Origin: Thioalkalivibrio sp. ALJ12
GTDB taxonomy: Bacteria > Pseudomonadota > Gammaproteobacteria > Ectothiorhodospirales > Ectothiorhodospiraceae
Direction of reading: 5' to 3'
NCBI RefSeq assembly: GCF_000378305.1
Contig: NZ_KB899538.1
Span: 1,458,001 to 1,522,000, forward strand
DNA length: 64,000 nt
Made by a program: the position numbers and the translations under genes
Part shown: piece after piece, positions 45,824 through 54,587 of the stretch
Layout of the letters: each line of letters opens with the position of its first letter
Position numbering within the stretch: the first letter of the stretch is position 1
The notes under the pieces: model-generated
Database searches by the model: none
What the model was told of the DNA's origin: nothing
What the model saw: the letters and a program-made list of their open reading frames with translations, nothing else

Positions 45824-46332
45824 GCCGGAGCCCGCGTCTCGTGCTGGTCCGCCACGCCCAGGCGGGCAACGCAGGGGAGTGGGAAGGTGCCGATCGGGAT
45901 CGGCCGTTGAGCGAGGCCGGCCAGGTGAGCGCTCGGCGCATGGCCGCCTCGCTGACCGGTTTGCTTTCCGGGCATGTGGAACTGCTAACCAGCCCTTACC
46001 TGCGTGCGCGTCAAACGGCGTCACCCATCGCCGAAGGACTGGGCGTCCCGGTGCGCCAGAAGAAATGGCTGGCACCCGGACAGGTGGCCGGCGTGGAACT
46101 GGAGGCCCTAGCGGCGCGCCTGCCGGCCGACGGCAGTCTGGTGGTGGTCGGCCATGAGCCGGACCTCTCTTCGCTGGCCGGGCGCCTGATGGGCTGCCCG
46201 TCGGGGGCTTCCGGGGTGCATATGGGCAAGGGTTCGGTCTGCGCCCTGGGAGGCGGCCTGCCCGGTCCCATGCAATTGCTCTGGCTGTTGCCCCGACGGG
46301 TGCTGGAGGGTCTCTCGGGAGAATACGGGTAG
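45820..46332 (+). CDS. sixA: Phosphohistidine phosphatase SixA
   Basis: 170 residues with the RHG signature LVLVRHAQAGNAGEWEGADR, DRPLSEAGQVSARRMA, LTSPYLRARQTASPIAEGLG and the second catalytic His in LVVVGHEPDLSSLAGRLMG. SixA removes phosphate from histidines of phosphotransfer proteins (ArcB HPt or nitrogen PTS in E. coli). Its start overlaps the egtD stop by 4 bases, and ppx starts immediately after its stop. Confidence 0.92.
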   Translation: MSRSPRLVLVRHAQAGNAGEWEGADRDRPLSEAGQVSARRMAASLTGLLSGHVELLTSPYLRARQTASPIAEGLGVPVRQKKWLAPGQVAGVELEALAARLPADGSLVVVGHEPDLSSLAGRLMGCPSGASGVHMGKGSVCALGGGLPGPMQLLWLLPRRVLEGLSGEYG

Positions 46333-47832
46333 ATGGCGATGGACGGACAGGGCGAGACTGTCGCGGCGGTCGATCTGGGTTCCAACAGCTTTCACATGAT
46401 CGTGGCCCGGCGTCATGACGGTGAGGTCCTGAAGATGGACCGGCTGAAGGAAACGGTGCGACTGGCCAGTGGTCTGGATGCCCGCGGTCGCTTGGATGCA
46501 ACCGTCGAACGCCGCGCACTGGACTGCCTCGAGCGATTCGGCCAGCGCCTGCGCCAGCTACGCCAGGGCAGTGTGCGCGTCGTGGGCACCAATACCCTGC
46601 GCCAGATGGCCGACAGTCACCGTTTTCTGGCCGCTGCGGAGCGGGCCCTCGGGCATCCAGTGGAGATTATTGCCGGGCGCGAGGAGGCCCGGCTGATCTA
46701 TCTGGGCGTGGCCCACACGCTCGCGGATGACGAGGGGCGGCGGCTGGTGATGGACATCGGCGGTGGCAGCACCGAATTCATCATTGGCGAGCGCTTCCGG
46801 CCCATCCTCGCCGAGAGCCTGGAGATGGGCTGTGTGACCTTCACCCAGAGGCACTTCTCCGATGGCCGCCTGACACCCCGGGCGTTTGCCGCCGCAGAGC
46901 TGCATGCCGGCCAGGAGCTGCAGCCGATCGCCTCCATCTATCGCGAGGCCGGGTGGGACCAGGCGCTGGGGGCCTCCGGCACGATCCTGGCACTGGACCG
47001 TATTGTGCGCGAGACCGGCATCGACGAGGCACCGGGCATGACACTTGACGCGTTGCGCACCCTGCGCCAACGCATGATCGAGGTTGGGCGTCTGGACAAG
47101 CTGGAGCTGCCAGGGCTGGCCGAGGACCGGGTGCCGGTGATTGCGGGCGGGCTGGCGGTGCTGATCGGGGCGTTCGAGGCGCTGGGGATCGAGCGGCTGC
47201 ATCCTTCCGATGGCGCGTTGCGCGAGGGAGTGATCCACGATCTGCTGGGACGCTTTCGGCACGAGGATGTCCGTGGCCTGACGATTGAAAACCTGCGCCG
47301 CCGTTTTGCCGTCGACGAGGCCCAGGCCGCGCGGGTACAGGCCATGGCCGCGCGCCTGCTGGGGGCGGTTCGGGCCCGCTGGGGGCTGGACGAGAACGAC
47401 GGCGAGCGCCTGGACTGGGCGGCTGAGCTGCACGAGGTGGGACTGGCGCTCGCGCACAGCAAGTACCACAAGCACGGCGAATATATCCTCAACTGGGCCG
47501 ATCTGCCGGGCTTCTCGCAGCCCGAGCAGCACGAGCTGGCGCTGCTGGTGCGCATGCACCGCCGCGCGTTCAAGCCGAAGCTGCTTAATGACGTCCGTCA
47601 GGCGCGGGTCGAACCGTTACTGCGTCTGGCCAGTCTGCTGCGACTGGCGGTGCTGCTGCATCGCTCGCGTGCGCCGGAGCCCCCTCCGCTGGAGCGGATC
47701 GAGGCGCGCGAGCGCGGGCTGGTGCTGGGTTTTGCCGCTGGCTGGCTGGATGCGCATCCGCTGACGCGGGCGGATCTGGAGGAGGAGGCCGGGCAGTGGG
47801 CGCGCCACGACCTGGAGCTGGTCTTCAGCTAG
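46333..47832 (+). CDS. ppx: Exopolyphosphatase Ppx
   Basis: 499 residues. The ASKHA-fold signature VAAVDLGSNSFHMIVARR is at about 11-28, with MDIGGGSTEFIIGE and ALGASGTILALDRI. The C-terminal HD-like helical domain has AAELHEVGLALAHSKYHKHG and WADLPGFSQPEQHELALLVR. It degrades polyphosphate processively and may hydrolyse pppGpp. It runs directly on from sixA and its last 8 bases overlap the convergent ppk1. Confidence 0.95.
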   Translation: MAMDGQGETVAAVDLGSNSFHMIVARRHDGEVLKMDRLKETVRLASGLDARGRLDATVERRALDCLERFGQRLRQLRQGSVRVVGTNTLRQMADSHRFLAAAERALGHPVEIIAGREEARLIYLGVAHTLADDEGRRLVMDIGGGSTEFIIGERFRPILAESLEMGCVTFTQRHFSDGRLTPRAFAAAELHAGQELQPIASIYREAGWDQALGASGTILALDRIVRETGIDEAPGMTLDALRTLRQRMIEVGRLDKLELPGLAEDRVPVIAGGLAVLIGAFEALGIERLHPSDGALREGVIHDLLGRFRHEDVRGLTIENLRRRFAVDEAQAARVQAMAARLLGAVRARWGLDENDGERLDWAAELHEVGLALAHSKYHKHGEYILNWADLPGFSQPEQHELALLVRMHRRAFKPKLLNDVRQARVEPLLRLASLLRLAVLLHRSRAPEPPPLERIEARERGLVLGFAAGWLDAHPLTRADLEEEAGQWARHDLELVFS

Positions 47833-49897
47833 CGAGCGTCGTGAGCAACTGTTGCTGTGCCGAATGGGGCGGCTCGTTGGCAACCGGTTGGACCCGCTGA
47901 TAACTCCCGTCGACCTGCAGGGCCCATGCGCTGGCGGTATCCCGCAGGTAGTTGAACAGACACTCTTCCGCGACACGGTCGCGCATGGCGGTATCGCGGA
48001 TCGGAAAGGCGACCTCCACCCGTCGGAAGAAATTGCGGGGCATCCAGTCGGCGCTGGACAGATACAGCTCGGGCTCGCCCCCGTTCTCGAAATAGAACAC
48101 CCGAGAGTGCTCGAGAAACCGGCCGAGCACCGAGCGCACTTCGATGTTCTCGGAGATGCCCGGCACGCCCGGGCGCAGGCTGCAGATGCCGCGCACGATC
48201 AGCTGAATCTTCACGCCCGCCTGCGATGCGCGATAAAGCGCCTGGATGATGCCGGTCTCGTTCAGCGAGTTCATGCGTGCGACGATCCGCGCAGGCCGGC
48301 CTTCGCGGGCGTTCTCGGCCTCGCGTTCGATCTTCTCGCACATCGCATCGTGCAGACGGAAAGGCGCCTGGATCAGCTCGCGCAGGCGTTCCACCTTGCC
48401 AAGGCCCGTGAGCTGCTGAAACACGCGATGGACGTCCTCGGTGAGTACTGGATCGGCCGTCAGCAGGCCGTAATCGGTATAGGCCTTGGCGGTGCCCGAG
48501 TGGTAGTTGCCCGTGCCCAGGTGGGCGTAGCGCACGAGCTTGTCGCCGTTACGGCGCACCACCAGGGCGAGCTTTGCGTGGGTCTTGTAGCCGACCACGC
48601 CATAGGTCACATGCACGCCCGCATCCTGCATGCGGTTGGCCAGCTCGATGTTGTCGGCCTCGTCGAAGCGGGCGCGCAGCTCGATGACCACGGTCACTTC
48701 CTTGCCCGATTGCGCGGCCTCGATCAGCGTTTCCACCAGTGGCGACTGGGTGCCCGTGCGATAAAGCGTCTGCTTGATCGCCAGGACGCGCGGGTCGCTG
48801 GCGGCCTGGCGCAGGAAATCCACCACCGGCATGAACGACTGGTAGGGGTGGTGCAGCAGCAGGTCCTGCTGGCGGATGGCCGCGAAGATGCTTTCACCGC
48901 TGGCATCCGTGCGCGGCAGGGCGGGGATGAACGGGGGAAACTTGAGGTCGGGTCGGTCGACCAGGTCGTACACGGCCATCATCCGGTTCAGGTTGACCAG
49001 ACCGGTGACCTGGTAGAGGTCGTCTGCCTCCAGATGAAATTCCTGCAGCAGGAACTGCGCGACTTCTTCCGGGCAGTTGTCCGCGACCTCCAGGCGAACG
49101 CCCGCGCCGTAGTTGCGCTGGGGTAGTTCGCCTTCCAGCGCGTTCAGCAGGTCGTCGATCTCCTCTTCCTGAACGAACAGATCAGAGTTGCGGGTCAGCC
49201 GGAACTGGTAGCAGCCGGTGACCTTCATGCCCTTGAACAGCTCGCCGACATGGGCGTGCAGGATGGACGACAGCAGCACGAAATCGGAATCGCCGCTGGC
49301 CACCTCGCGCGGGAGTTTCACCAGACGCGGGAGGGAGCGTGGTGCCTGGACCACCGCGCGCCCGGATTCCCGCCCGAATGCGTCCTTGCCCTTGAGCGTG
49401 ACGATGAAGTTCAGGCTTTTGTTCAGGATGCGCGGAAACGGGTGCGCGGGGTCGAGCCCGATCGGGCTGAGGACGGGCTGCAGCTGCTCGTGAAAAAACT
49501 GGCGTACCCAGGCCTTCTGCTGCTCGCTCCAGTGCGAGCGCCGCACGAAATGGATGCCTTCCTCGGCCAGCGCCGGGATCAGTTCGTCGTTGAGCGCGCG
49601 ATACTGATCGTCCACTAGGGCGTGCGCCCGGGGCGCGATCAGGCGCAGCTGTTCCGCCGCGGACAGGCCGTCCGGCCCCGGCGCCTGGACGTTCAGGTCG
49701 AGCTGCTGGCGCAGCGAGCCCACGCGGACCTCGAAGAACTCGTCGAGGTTGGTGGACGAGATGCTCAGGTAGCGCAACCGCTCCAGCAGGGGAAAGCCCG
49801 GGTCGCGTGCCAGTTCCAGCACGCGCCGGTTGAATTCCAGCAGTGACAGCTCGCGGTTGAGGAAGAGCTCGGTATCGGTCACGTCGGCATCCGGCAT
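47825..49897 (-). CDS. ppk1: Polyphosphate kinase 1
   Basis: 690 residues, standard for PPK1: FLNRELSLLEFNRRVLELA at the N-terminus, then the head domain and two PLD-like catalytic domains with the autophosphorylated His in YGVVGYKTHAKLALVVRR and a second His in FLEHSRVFYFEN. The ATP-binding segment LAIKQTLYRTG is present. It makes polyphosphate reversibly from ATP at the membrane. A likely Pho box lies upstream. Its end overlaps ppx, so the opposed enzymes are encoded tail to tail. Confidence 0.97.
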   Translation of the reverse strand: MPDADVTDTELFLNRELSLLEFNRRVLELARDPGFPLLERLRYLSISSTNLDEFFEVRVGSLRQQLDLNVQAPGPDGLSAAEQLRLIAPRAHALVDDQYRALNDELIPALAEEGIHFVRRSHWSEQQKAWVRQFFHEQLQPVLSPIGLDPAHPFPRILNKSLNFIVTLKGKDAFGRESGRAVVQAPRSLPRLVKLPREVASGDSDFVLLSSILHAHVGELFKGMKVTGCYQFRLTRNSDLFVQEEEIDDLLNALEGELPQRNYGAGVRLEVADNCPEEVAQFLLQEFHLEADDLYQVTGLVNLNRMMAVYDLVDRPDLKFPPFIPALPRTDASGESIFAAIRQQDLLLHHPYQSFMPVVDFLRQAASDPRVLAIKQTLYRTGTQSPLVETLIEAAQSGKEVTVVIELRARFDEADNIELANRMQDAGVHVTYGVVGYKTHAKLALVVRRNGDKLVRYAHLGTGNYHSGTAKAYTDYGLLTADPVLTEDVHRVFQQLTGLGKVERLRELIQAPFRLHDAMCEKIEREAENAREGRPARIVARMNSLNETGIIQALYRASQAGVKIQLIVRGICSLRPGVPGISENIEVRSVLGRFLEHSRVFYFENGGEPELYLSSADWMPRNFFRRVEVAFPIRDTAMRDRVAEECLFNYLRDTASAWALQVDGSYQRVQPVANEPPHSAQQQLLTTLAS

Positions 49898-49903
49898 GCA
49901 CGA

Positions 49904-49928
49904 CTCGGGGCAAGGGTGGGGCCCCGAG
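49904..49928 (-). other. Hairpin in the ppk1 leader
   Basis: CTCGGGGC (49904-49911) and GCCCCGAG (49921-49928) form an 8-base stem with a 9-base loop ending 7 bases before the ppk1 ATG. In the mRNA it would cover the ribosome-binding region, which lacks a clear Shine-Dalgarno. It could alternatively act on transcripts coming from argF. Confidence 0.45.
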
Positions 49929-49960
49929 TGTAGGTGTGCATTATGTCAGTTTCGTGACAG
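49927..49960 (-). promoter_or_regulatory. PhoB-type promoter of ppk1 (Pho box plus -10)
   Basis: Minus-strand CTGTCAC-GAAA-CTGACAT (49943-49960) matches the Pho box CTGTCAT-N4-CTGTCAT at 6/7 and 6/7 with correct spacing. A TACACT -10 (49927-49932) follows after 10 bases, the normal geometry when the Pho box replaces the -35. Confidence 0.7.
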
Positions 49961-49973
49961 GTCCTGTTCTGGA

Positions 49974-50888
49974 TCAGCTGCCGCGGGTCAGCAGGAACTC
50001 CATCAGGGCCTTCTGCGCGTGCAGCCGGTTTTCCGCCTCGTCCCAGACCACGCTTTGTGGGCCTTCGAGGACCTCGGTGGAGACCTCTTCCTCGCGGTGC
50101 GCGGGCAGGCAGTGCATGAACAGGGCGTCGTCGTTGGCCAGACGCATCAGGTCGGCGTCCACGAAGAACCCGGCAAAGGCCCGGCGGCGGGCGCTCTTTT
50201 CCTGCTCCTGCCCCATGCTGGCCCAGACGTCGGTGACGACGAGGTCGGCACCCTCGGCCGCCGCGCGCGCATCGCGGGTCAGTTCGAAATGGTCGCGTGT
50301 GGCATCCACGACGTCCTCTTCCGGGTCGTAGCCCTCGGGGCAGGCCGCCACCAGCTGGAAGTCCAGCAGGTGCGCGGCATACATGTAGCTGTGGCACATG
50401 TTGTTGCCATCGCCAATCCAGGCCACGCGCTTGCCCCGGATGTCGCCCCGGTGTTCGAGATAGGTCTGCAGGTCAGCCAGCAGCTGCGCGGGGTGCTCCC
50501 GGTCGGTCAGGCCATTGATCACGGGGACCGAGGAGTGCTGGGCGAACAGTTCGATCTTCTCGTGTTCGTAGGTGCGGATCATCACGCAGTCCACCATGCG
50601 CGAGAGCACACGGGCCGTGTCCTCGATCGGCTCGCCGCGGCCCAGCTGGGTGTCGCGCGGGGACAGGAACAGGGCGTTGCCGCCCAGTTGCTGCATGCCG
50701 ACCTCGAACGAGACACGCGTGCGGGTCGAGGACTTCTCGAAGATCATCCCCAGCGTCTTGCCGCGCAGGATGTCGTCGTGGTGCTCGCCCGCGTGAGTCT
50801 GGCGCTTCAGTTCGACGGCACGTTCGAGCAGGGCGCGTGTCTCGTCTGCGGACAGGTCGTGGAACGACAGGTAATGGCGGGGCTTCAT
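49974..50888 (-). CDS. argF: Ornithine carbamoyltransferase
   Basis: 304 residues. Carbamoyl-phosphate site FEKSSTRTRVSFE, the ornithine-side motif near VINGLTDREHPAQLLADL, and the OTC motif HCLPAHREEE confirm OTCase over aspartate carbamoyltransferase. It makes citrulline for arginine synthesis. Its start overlaps the stop of argD by 4 bases (ATGA), forming a two-gene arginine unit. Confidence 0.97.
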   Translation of the reverse strand: MKPRHYLSFHDLSADETRALLERAVELKRQTHAGEHHDDILRGKTLGMIFEKSSTRTRVSFEVGMQQLGGNALFLSPRDTQLGRGEPIEDTARVLSRMVDCVMIRTYEHEKIELFAQHSSVPVINGLTDREHPAQLLADLQTYLEHRGDIRGKRVAWIGDGNNMCHSYMYAAHLLDFQLVAACPEGYDPEEDVVDATRDHFELTRDARAAAEGADLVVTDVWASMGQEQEKSARRRAFAGFFVDADLMRLANDDALFMHCLPAHREEEVSTEVLEGPQSVVWDEAENRLHAQKALMEFLLTRGS

Positions 50889-52081
50889 GCCTGGGCCTCC
50901 CGGGAATCTTCGGATACGAGCAGGGTGTCGACCAGATCGGCCACGGTGCTGGCGATCTGGTCGACCTGGGCGTCGTCCACGATCAGTGGTGGCAGTAGCC
51001 GGATCACCCGCTGCGCGGTCACGTTGAGGATCAGCCCTGCGTCGAGGGCGGCCTGAACCAGTGTTCCGGCCGGGCGATCCAGCTCGATGCCGATCATCAG
51101 CCCGCGTCCGCGCACGGCGACCACCCCCGGTTTGTCCTCGAGCCGGTCAGCCAGGCGGCGGCGGAGGATCTCGCCCTGTCGGCCCGCTTCCTCGCACAGG
51201 CCCTCGTCCTGCATCACGTCCAGCACGGCCAGGGCCGCCCGGCAGACCAGGGGATTGCCACCGAAGGTGGTGCCGTGGGTGCCGGGGGTGAACAGGCCGG
51301 ATGCGCGTCCGGCTACCAGGTTTGCCCCGATCGGGATGCCGTTGCCCAGGCCTTTTGCGAGTGATATCACATCGGGCGTGATGCCTTCATGCTGGAAGGC
51401 GAACCAGTGTCCGGTGCGGCCGATCCCGGCCTGGATCTCGTCCAGCATCAGCAGCCAGTCGTGCTGGTCAGCCAGTTCGCGCAGGCGCCGCAGGTATCCG
51501 GGCGGGGGTACGTGGATGCCGCCTTCACCGGTGATGGGTTCGACCAGGATGGCGACCACGTCCGGATCGTTGCTCAGGGCCGCGACGGCCTCGGCATCGC
51601 CATGGGGGACGTGCACGAAGCCCTCGACAAGGGGTTCGAATCCGGCATGGATCTTTTCGTTGCCGGTGGCCGACAGCGTCGCGAGCGTGCGCCCGTGGAA
51701 GCTGCCGTGCATCACGATGACCTTCGGCTTCGCGATGCCGCGGCGGCGGGCATGCAGCCGGGCCAGCTTGATGGCCGCTTCGTTGGCCTCGGCGCCAGAG
51801 TTGCAGAAAAAGGCCTGCTCCATCTGTGCCAGCGCGCACAGGCGTCGCGCGAGCTGTTCCTGCAAGGGGATGCGGAACAGGTTCGATGTATGTACCAGCG
51901 TCTGAGCCTGATCGCAGATCGCATGCGCCACTTTCGGGTGGGCGTGTCCAAGGCCGCAGACCGCGATGCCGGACAGGGCATCGAGGTAGCGTTTGCCCTC
52001 GGTATCCCAGAGCCAGGCGCCTTCCCCCCGTTCGAAGGCAACCGGCAGCCGGCTGTAGGTATTCTGCAGGACATCACTCAT
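50885..52081 (-). CDS. argD: Acetylornithine aminotransferase
   Basis: 398 residues from the ATG at 52081 (GGGAG about 14 bases upstream); a further upstream opening is rich in Pro and not conserved. PLP class III fold: YLDALSGIAVCGLGHAHPKV, FFCNSGAEANEAAIKLAR, MHGSFHGRTLATLSATGN, LMLDEIQAGIGRTGHWFAF and the PLP lysine in ISLAKGLGNGIPIGA. It transaminates N-acetylglutamate semialdehyde. Coupled to argF. Confidence 0.94.
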   Translation of the reverse strand: MSDVLQNTYSRLPVAFERGEGAWLWDTEGKRYLDALSGIAVCGLGHAHPKVAHAICDQAQTLVHTSNLFRIPLQEQLARRLCALAQMEQAFFCNSGAEANEAAIKLARLHARRRGIAKPKVIVMHGSFHGRTLATLSATGNEKIHAGFEPLVEGFVHVPHGDAEAVAALSNDPDVVAILVEPITGEGGIHVPPPGYLRRLRELADQHDWLLMLDEIQAGIGRTGHWFAFQHEGITPDVISLAKGLGNGIPIGANLVAGRASGLFTPGTHGTTFGGNPLVCRAALAVLDVMQDEGLCEEAGRQGEILRRRLADRLEDKPGVVAVRGRGLMIGIELDRPAGTLVQAALDAGLILNVTAQRVIRLLPPLIVDDAQVDQIASTVADLVDTLLVSEDSREAQA

Positions 52082-52103
52082 TAGCAAAGCTCTCCCAAAT
52101 GAA

Positions 52104-52130
52104 GAAGCCGGCGAGCGAGCCGCCGGCTTC
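52104..52130 (-). terminator. Hairpin terminator after sodB
   Basis: GAAGCCGGC (52104-52112) and GCCGGCTTC (52122-52130) form a 9-base stem. On the minus strand it is followed by TTCATTT, a weak T-tract. It separates sodB from the downstream argD start. Confidence 0.65.
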
Positions 52131-52177
52131 TGCCCAGGGTGCCGCACTGGGGCGGCCCCCAATCGCGTTATCGCGAC

Positions 52178-52759
52178 TTATTTCATCTGCTGGGCGACAA
52201 AATCCCAGTTCACCACGCTCCAGAAGTTCTCCAGATACTTCGGGCGCGCGTTGCGGTAGTCGATGTAGTAGGCATGTTCCCAGACATCGCAGGTCAGCAG
52301 CGGGGTCTTGCCATCACGCATCGGATTGGCCGCGTTGGAGGTGTTGACGATCTCCACTGAGCCGTCGCTATTCTGCACCAGCCAGGTCCAGCCGGAGCCG
52401 AAATTGCCGACCGCGGCCTCGTTGAACTTCTCCTTGAAGCCATCAAACGAGCCAAAGGCGCTGTTGATCGCGTCGGCCACCTTGCCGGACGGCTCGCCGC
52501 CGGCGTCCGGGCCCATGCAGTTGAAGTAGAAGGTGTGGTTCCAGACCTGGGCGCCGTTGTTGAAGATGCCGCCGGCCGGGGCCTTCTTGATGATGTCCTC
52601 CAGCGAGGCATTCTCGAACTCGGAGCCGGGCAGCAGGCCGTTCAGCTTGGTCACGTAAGTCGCGTGGTGCTTGTCGTGATGGTATTCCAGCGTCTCGGCG
52701 GAGATGTGCGGCTCCAGCGCGTTCTTGGCATAGGGCAGATCGGGCAGTTCGTAGGCCAT
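52178..52759 (-). CDS. sodB: Iron superoxide dismutase
   Basis: 193 residues from the ATG at 52759, with AAGGAG 7 bases upstream. MAYELPDLPYAKNALEPHIS, HHDKHHATYVTKLN, GGIFNNGAQVWNHTFYFN and DVWEHAYYIDYRNARPKYL give the His, His, Asp and His metal ligands. GSGWTWLV is typical of the Fe/Mn family, and AQVWNHTF favours iron. It disproportionates superoxide in the cytoplasm. Confidence 0.96.
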   Translation of the reverse strand: MAYELPDLPYAKNALEPHISAETLEYHHDKHHATYVTKLNGLLPGSEFENASLEDIIKKAPAGGIFNNGAQVWNHTFYFNCMGPDAGGEPSGKVADAINSAFGSFDGFKEKFNEAAVGNFGSGWTWLVQNSDGSVEIVNTSNAANPMRDGKTPLLTCDVWEHAYYIDYRNARPKYLENFWSVVNWDFVAQQMK

Positions 52760-52926
52760 GAAAGACTCCTTGTAAGAAAACATGCGAGACTGCGGCTGGC
52801 CGACCATTGGTGGCCGCGCCAGTAAACCCGTCAACGATAGTCACGTTGCTCGGGTGATGCAATTTCCGATGATGCGGCTTGGTTATCGTTCAGCCAACGT
52901 TTGCGGAAGTGTGAAGGAGCCACGGC

Positions 52927-54456
52927 ATGTCCGCGCACGATGCCGATCGACAATCGGACGGCGCCCCCTCGTCGGTGGGTGCGAACCCCTCGCGCAGTGC
53001 CTACGCCTGGCGCGGGCGCATTGGGCTTTTCCTGGGCCCGCTCCTGATGCTTGCGTTCCTGGTTTTTCCAGCGCCAGAAGGTGTTGCACGCGAGGCATGG
53101 TGGGTGCTCGGGTTGACCCTTTTTATGGCGACCTGGTGGATTACCGAGGCCTTGCCACTACCCGTAACGGCGTTGCTGCCGATTGCCCTTTTGCCGCTGC
53201 TCGGCGTGATGCCGATGGACGCGGCCACCGCGCCCTACGCCAATCCCATCATCTTTCTGTTCATGGGCGGTTTTGCGATCGCGCTGGCGGTACAGCGCTG
53301 GGGACTCCACCAGCGGATTGCGCTCGCGATCGTCAGCCGGGCGGGGGATCGCCTGCATCGCCTGGTCGGGGCCTTCATGCTGGCCACGGCGGGGCTGTCG
53401 ATGTGGGTCAGCAACACAGCCACTGCTGCGCTGATGTTGCCGATCGCCCTGTCCGTTCTGGCGCTGATGGATCGTGATACGCACATCGCGGGTAACGGCC
53501 TCGGCGCCGATTCGCGCCGCCCCGCACTGGCGCTCCTGCTGGGGATCGCCTTTGCCGCCAATATCGGGGGCATGGCGACGATCATCGGCTCTCCGCCGAA
53601 CGCGCTGACCGCCGCCTATCTGGGCGACCGGCATGGCATCGAGATCGGTTTTGTGCAGTGGATGATGCTGGGCCTGCCCCTGGCCACCGCGTTGCTGCTG
53701 CTGGCCTGGTGGTTGCTGACGCGCTGGGTCTTCCCGGTTCATCGAGTACGCCTGCAGGGGTTGCAGGCGATGATGGACCAGCAGCGCGCCGAGGTCGGGG
53801 TCTGGTCTCGGGCCGAATACCGGGTCGCCGGCGTCTTCCTGCTGGTAGCGCTGGCGTGGCTGTCGCGCCCCTTTCTGGAAGGTCTCCTGCCGATTCATCT
53901 GACGGATGCCGGGATTGCCGTCCTGGGGGCCGGGCTGCTGTTCCTGCTGCCCTCGGGCGCAGCAGACCAGCGCCGGCTGCTGGCCTGGGACAATACGCGC
54001 GAGCTCCCCTGGGGGGTGCTGCTGCTGGTCGGCGGTGGTCTCAGCCTGGGTTCGGCCATCGAGGCGAGCGGCCTGGCGGAGCTGGCCGCCGAGGGCCTGG
54101 GCGCCGCCCAGGCATGGCCGCTGCTGCTGATCATTGCCGGGGCCGTGGTGGTGACCATGTTGCTATCGCATGTGACCAGCAACACAGCCACCGCTGCCAC
54201 GCTGCTGCCGCTGGTGGCTGCGCTGGCGATGCGCATGGATATTCCCGTCGTGCTCCTCGCGATCCCCGTGGCCTTTGCCGCCTCCGTGGCCTTCATGTTG
54301 CCGGTCGCGACCCCGCCCAACGCGATCGTGTTCGCCAGCAACCGGCTGCGGGTGATCGACATGATCCGTGGCGGGGCGCTGCTCTCCCTGGTGGCAATTG
54401 CCATGATTACGCTTGCGGTCTACGCCCTGGCGGAGGCCATCCTGATGCAGGGCTAG
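52927..54456 (+). CDS. DASS/SLC13-family sodium:anion symporter
   Basis: 509 residues with about 12 membrane segments and the two inverted DASS repeats. Both sodium-site SNT motifs are present (WVSNTATAALMLPIALSVL and TSNTATAATLLPLVA), together with the substrate-site stretches IIGSPPNALTAAYLG and VATPPNAIVFASNRL. Family members import di- or tricarboxylates or sulfate with sodium. The substrate cannot be told from sequence. Sodium coupling suits a salt-adapted host. GAAGGAG precedes the ATG. Confidence 0.9.
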   Translation: MSAHDADRQSDGAPSSVGANPSRSAYAWRGRIGLFLGPLLMLAFLVFPAPEGVAREAWWVLGLTLFMATWWITEALPLPVTALLPIALLPLLGVMPMDAATAPYANPIIFLFMGGFAIALAVQRWGLHQRIALAIVSRAGDRLHRLVGAFMLATAGLSMWVSNTATAALMLPIALSVLALMDRDTHIAGNGLGADSRRPALALLLGIAFAANIGGMATIIGSPPNALTAAYLGDRHGIEIGFVQWMMLGLPLATALLLLAWWLLTRWVFPVHRVRLQGLQAMMDQQRAEVGVWSRAEYRVAGVFLLVALAWLSRPFLEGLLPIHLTDAGIAVLGAGLLFLLPSGAADQRRLLAWDNTRELPWGVLLLVGGGLSLGSAIEASGLAELAAEGLGAAQAWPLLLIIAGAVVVTMLLSHVTSNTATAATLLPLVAALAMRMDIPVVLLAIPVAFAASVAFMLPVATPPNAIVFASNRLRVIDMIRGGALLSLVAIAMITLAVYALAEAILMQG

Positions 54457-54494
54457 GCCTGTCTCCCAGCCTTTCCGGCTTCCTGTGATCTCCC

Positions 54495-54521
54495 TCAAGT
54501 TTTATGCTTCGCCGCCGCTAT
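54495..54521 (+). promoter_or_regulatory. Sigma28 (FliA) promoter of the chemoreceptor gene
   Basis: TCAAGTTT-N11-GCCGCTAT matches TAAAGTTT-N11-GCCGATAA at 7/8 and 6/8 with exact spacing, 66 bases before the ATG. It joins this receptor to the late flagellar regulon although it lies 13 kb from the flagellar genes. Confidence 0.75.
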
Positions 54522-54587
54522 CGACGGTGAACTGCCGCAGCAAGGACGCCGCTGGCCCGCAAAGCCTTATTGGGGAGAGTCTTCAAC

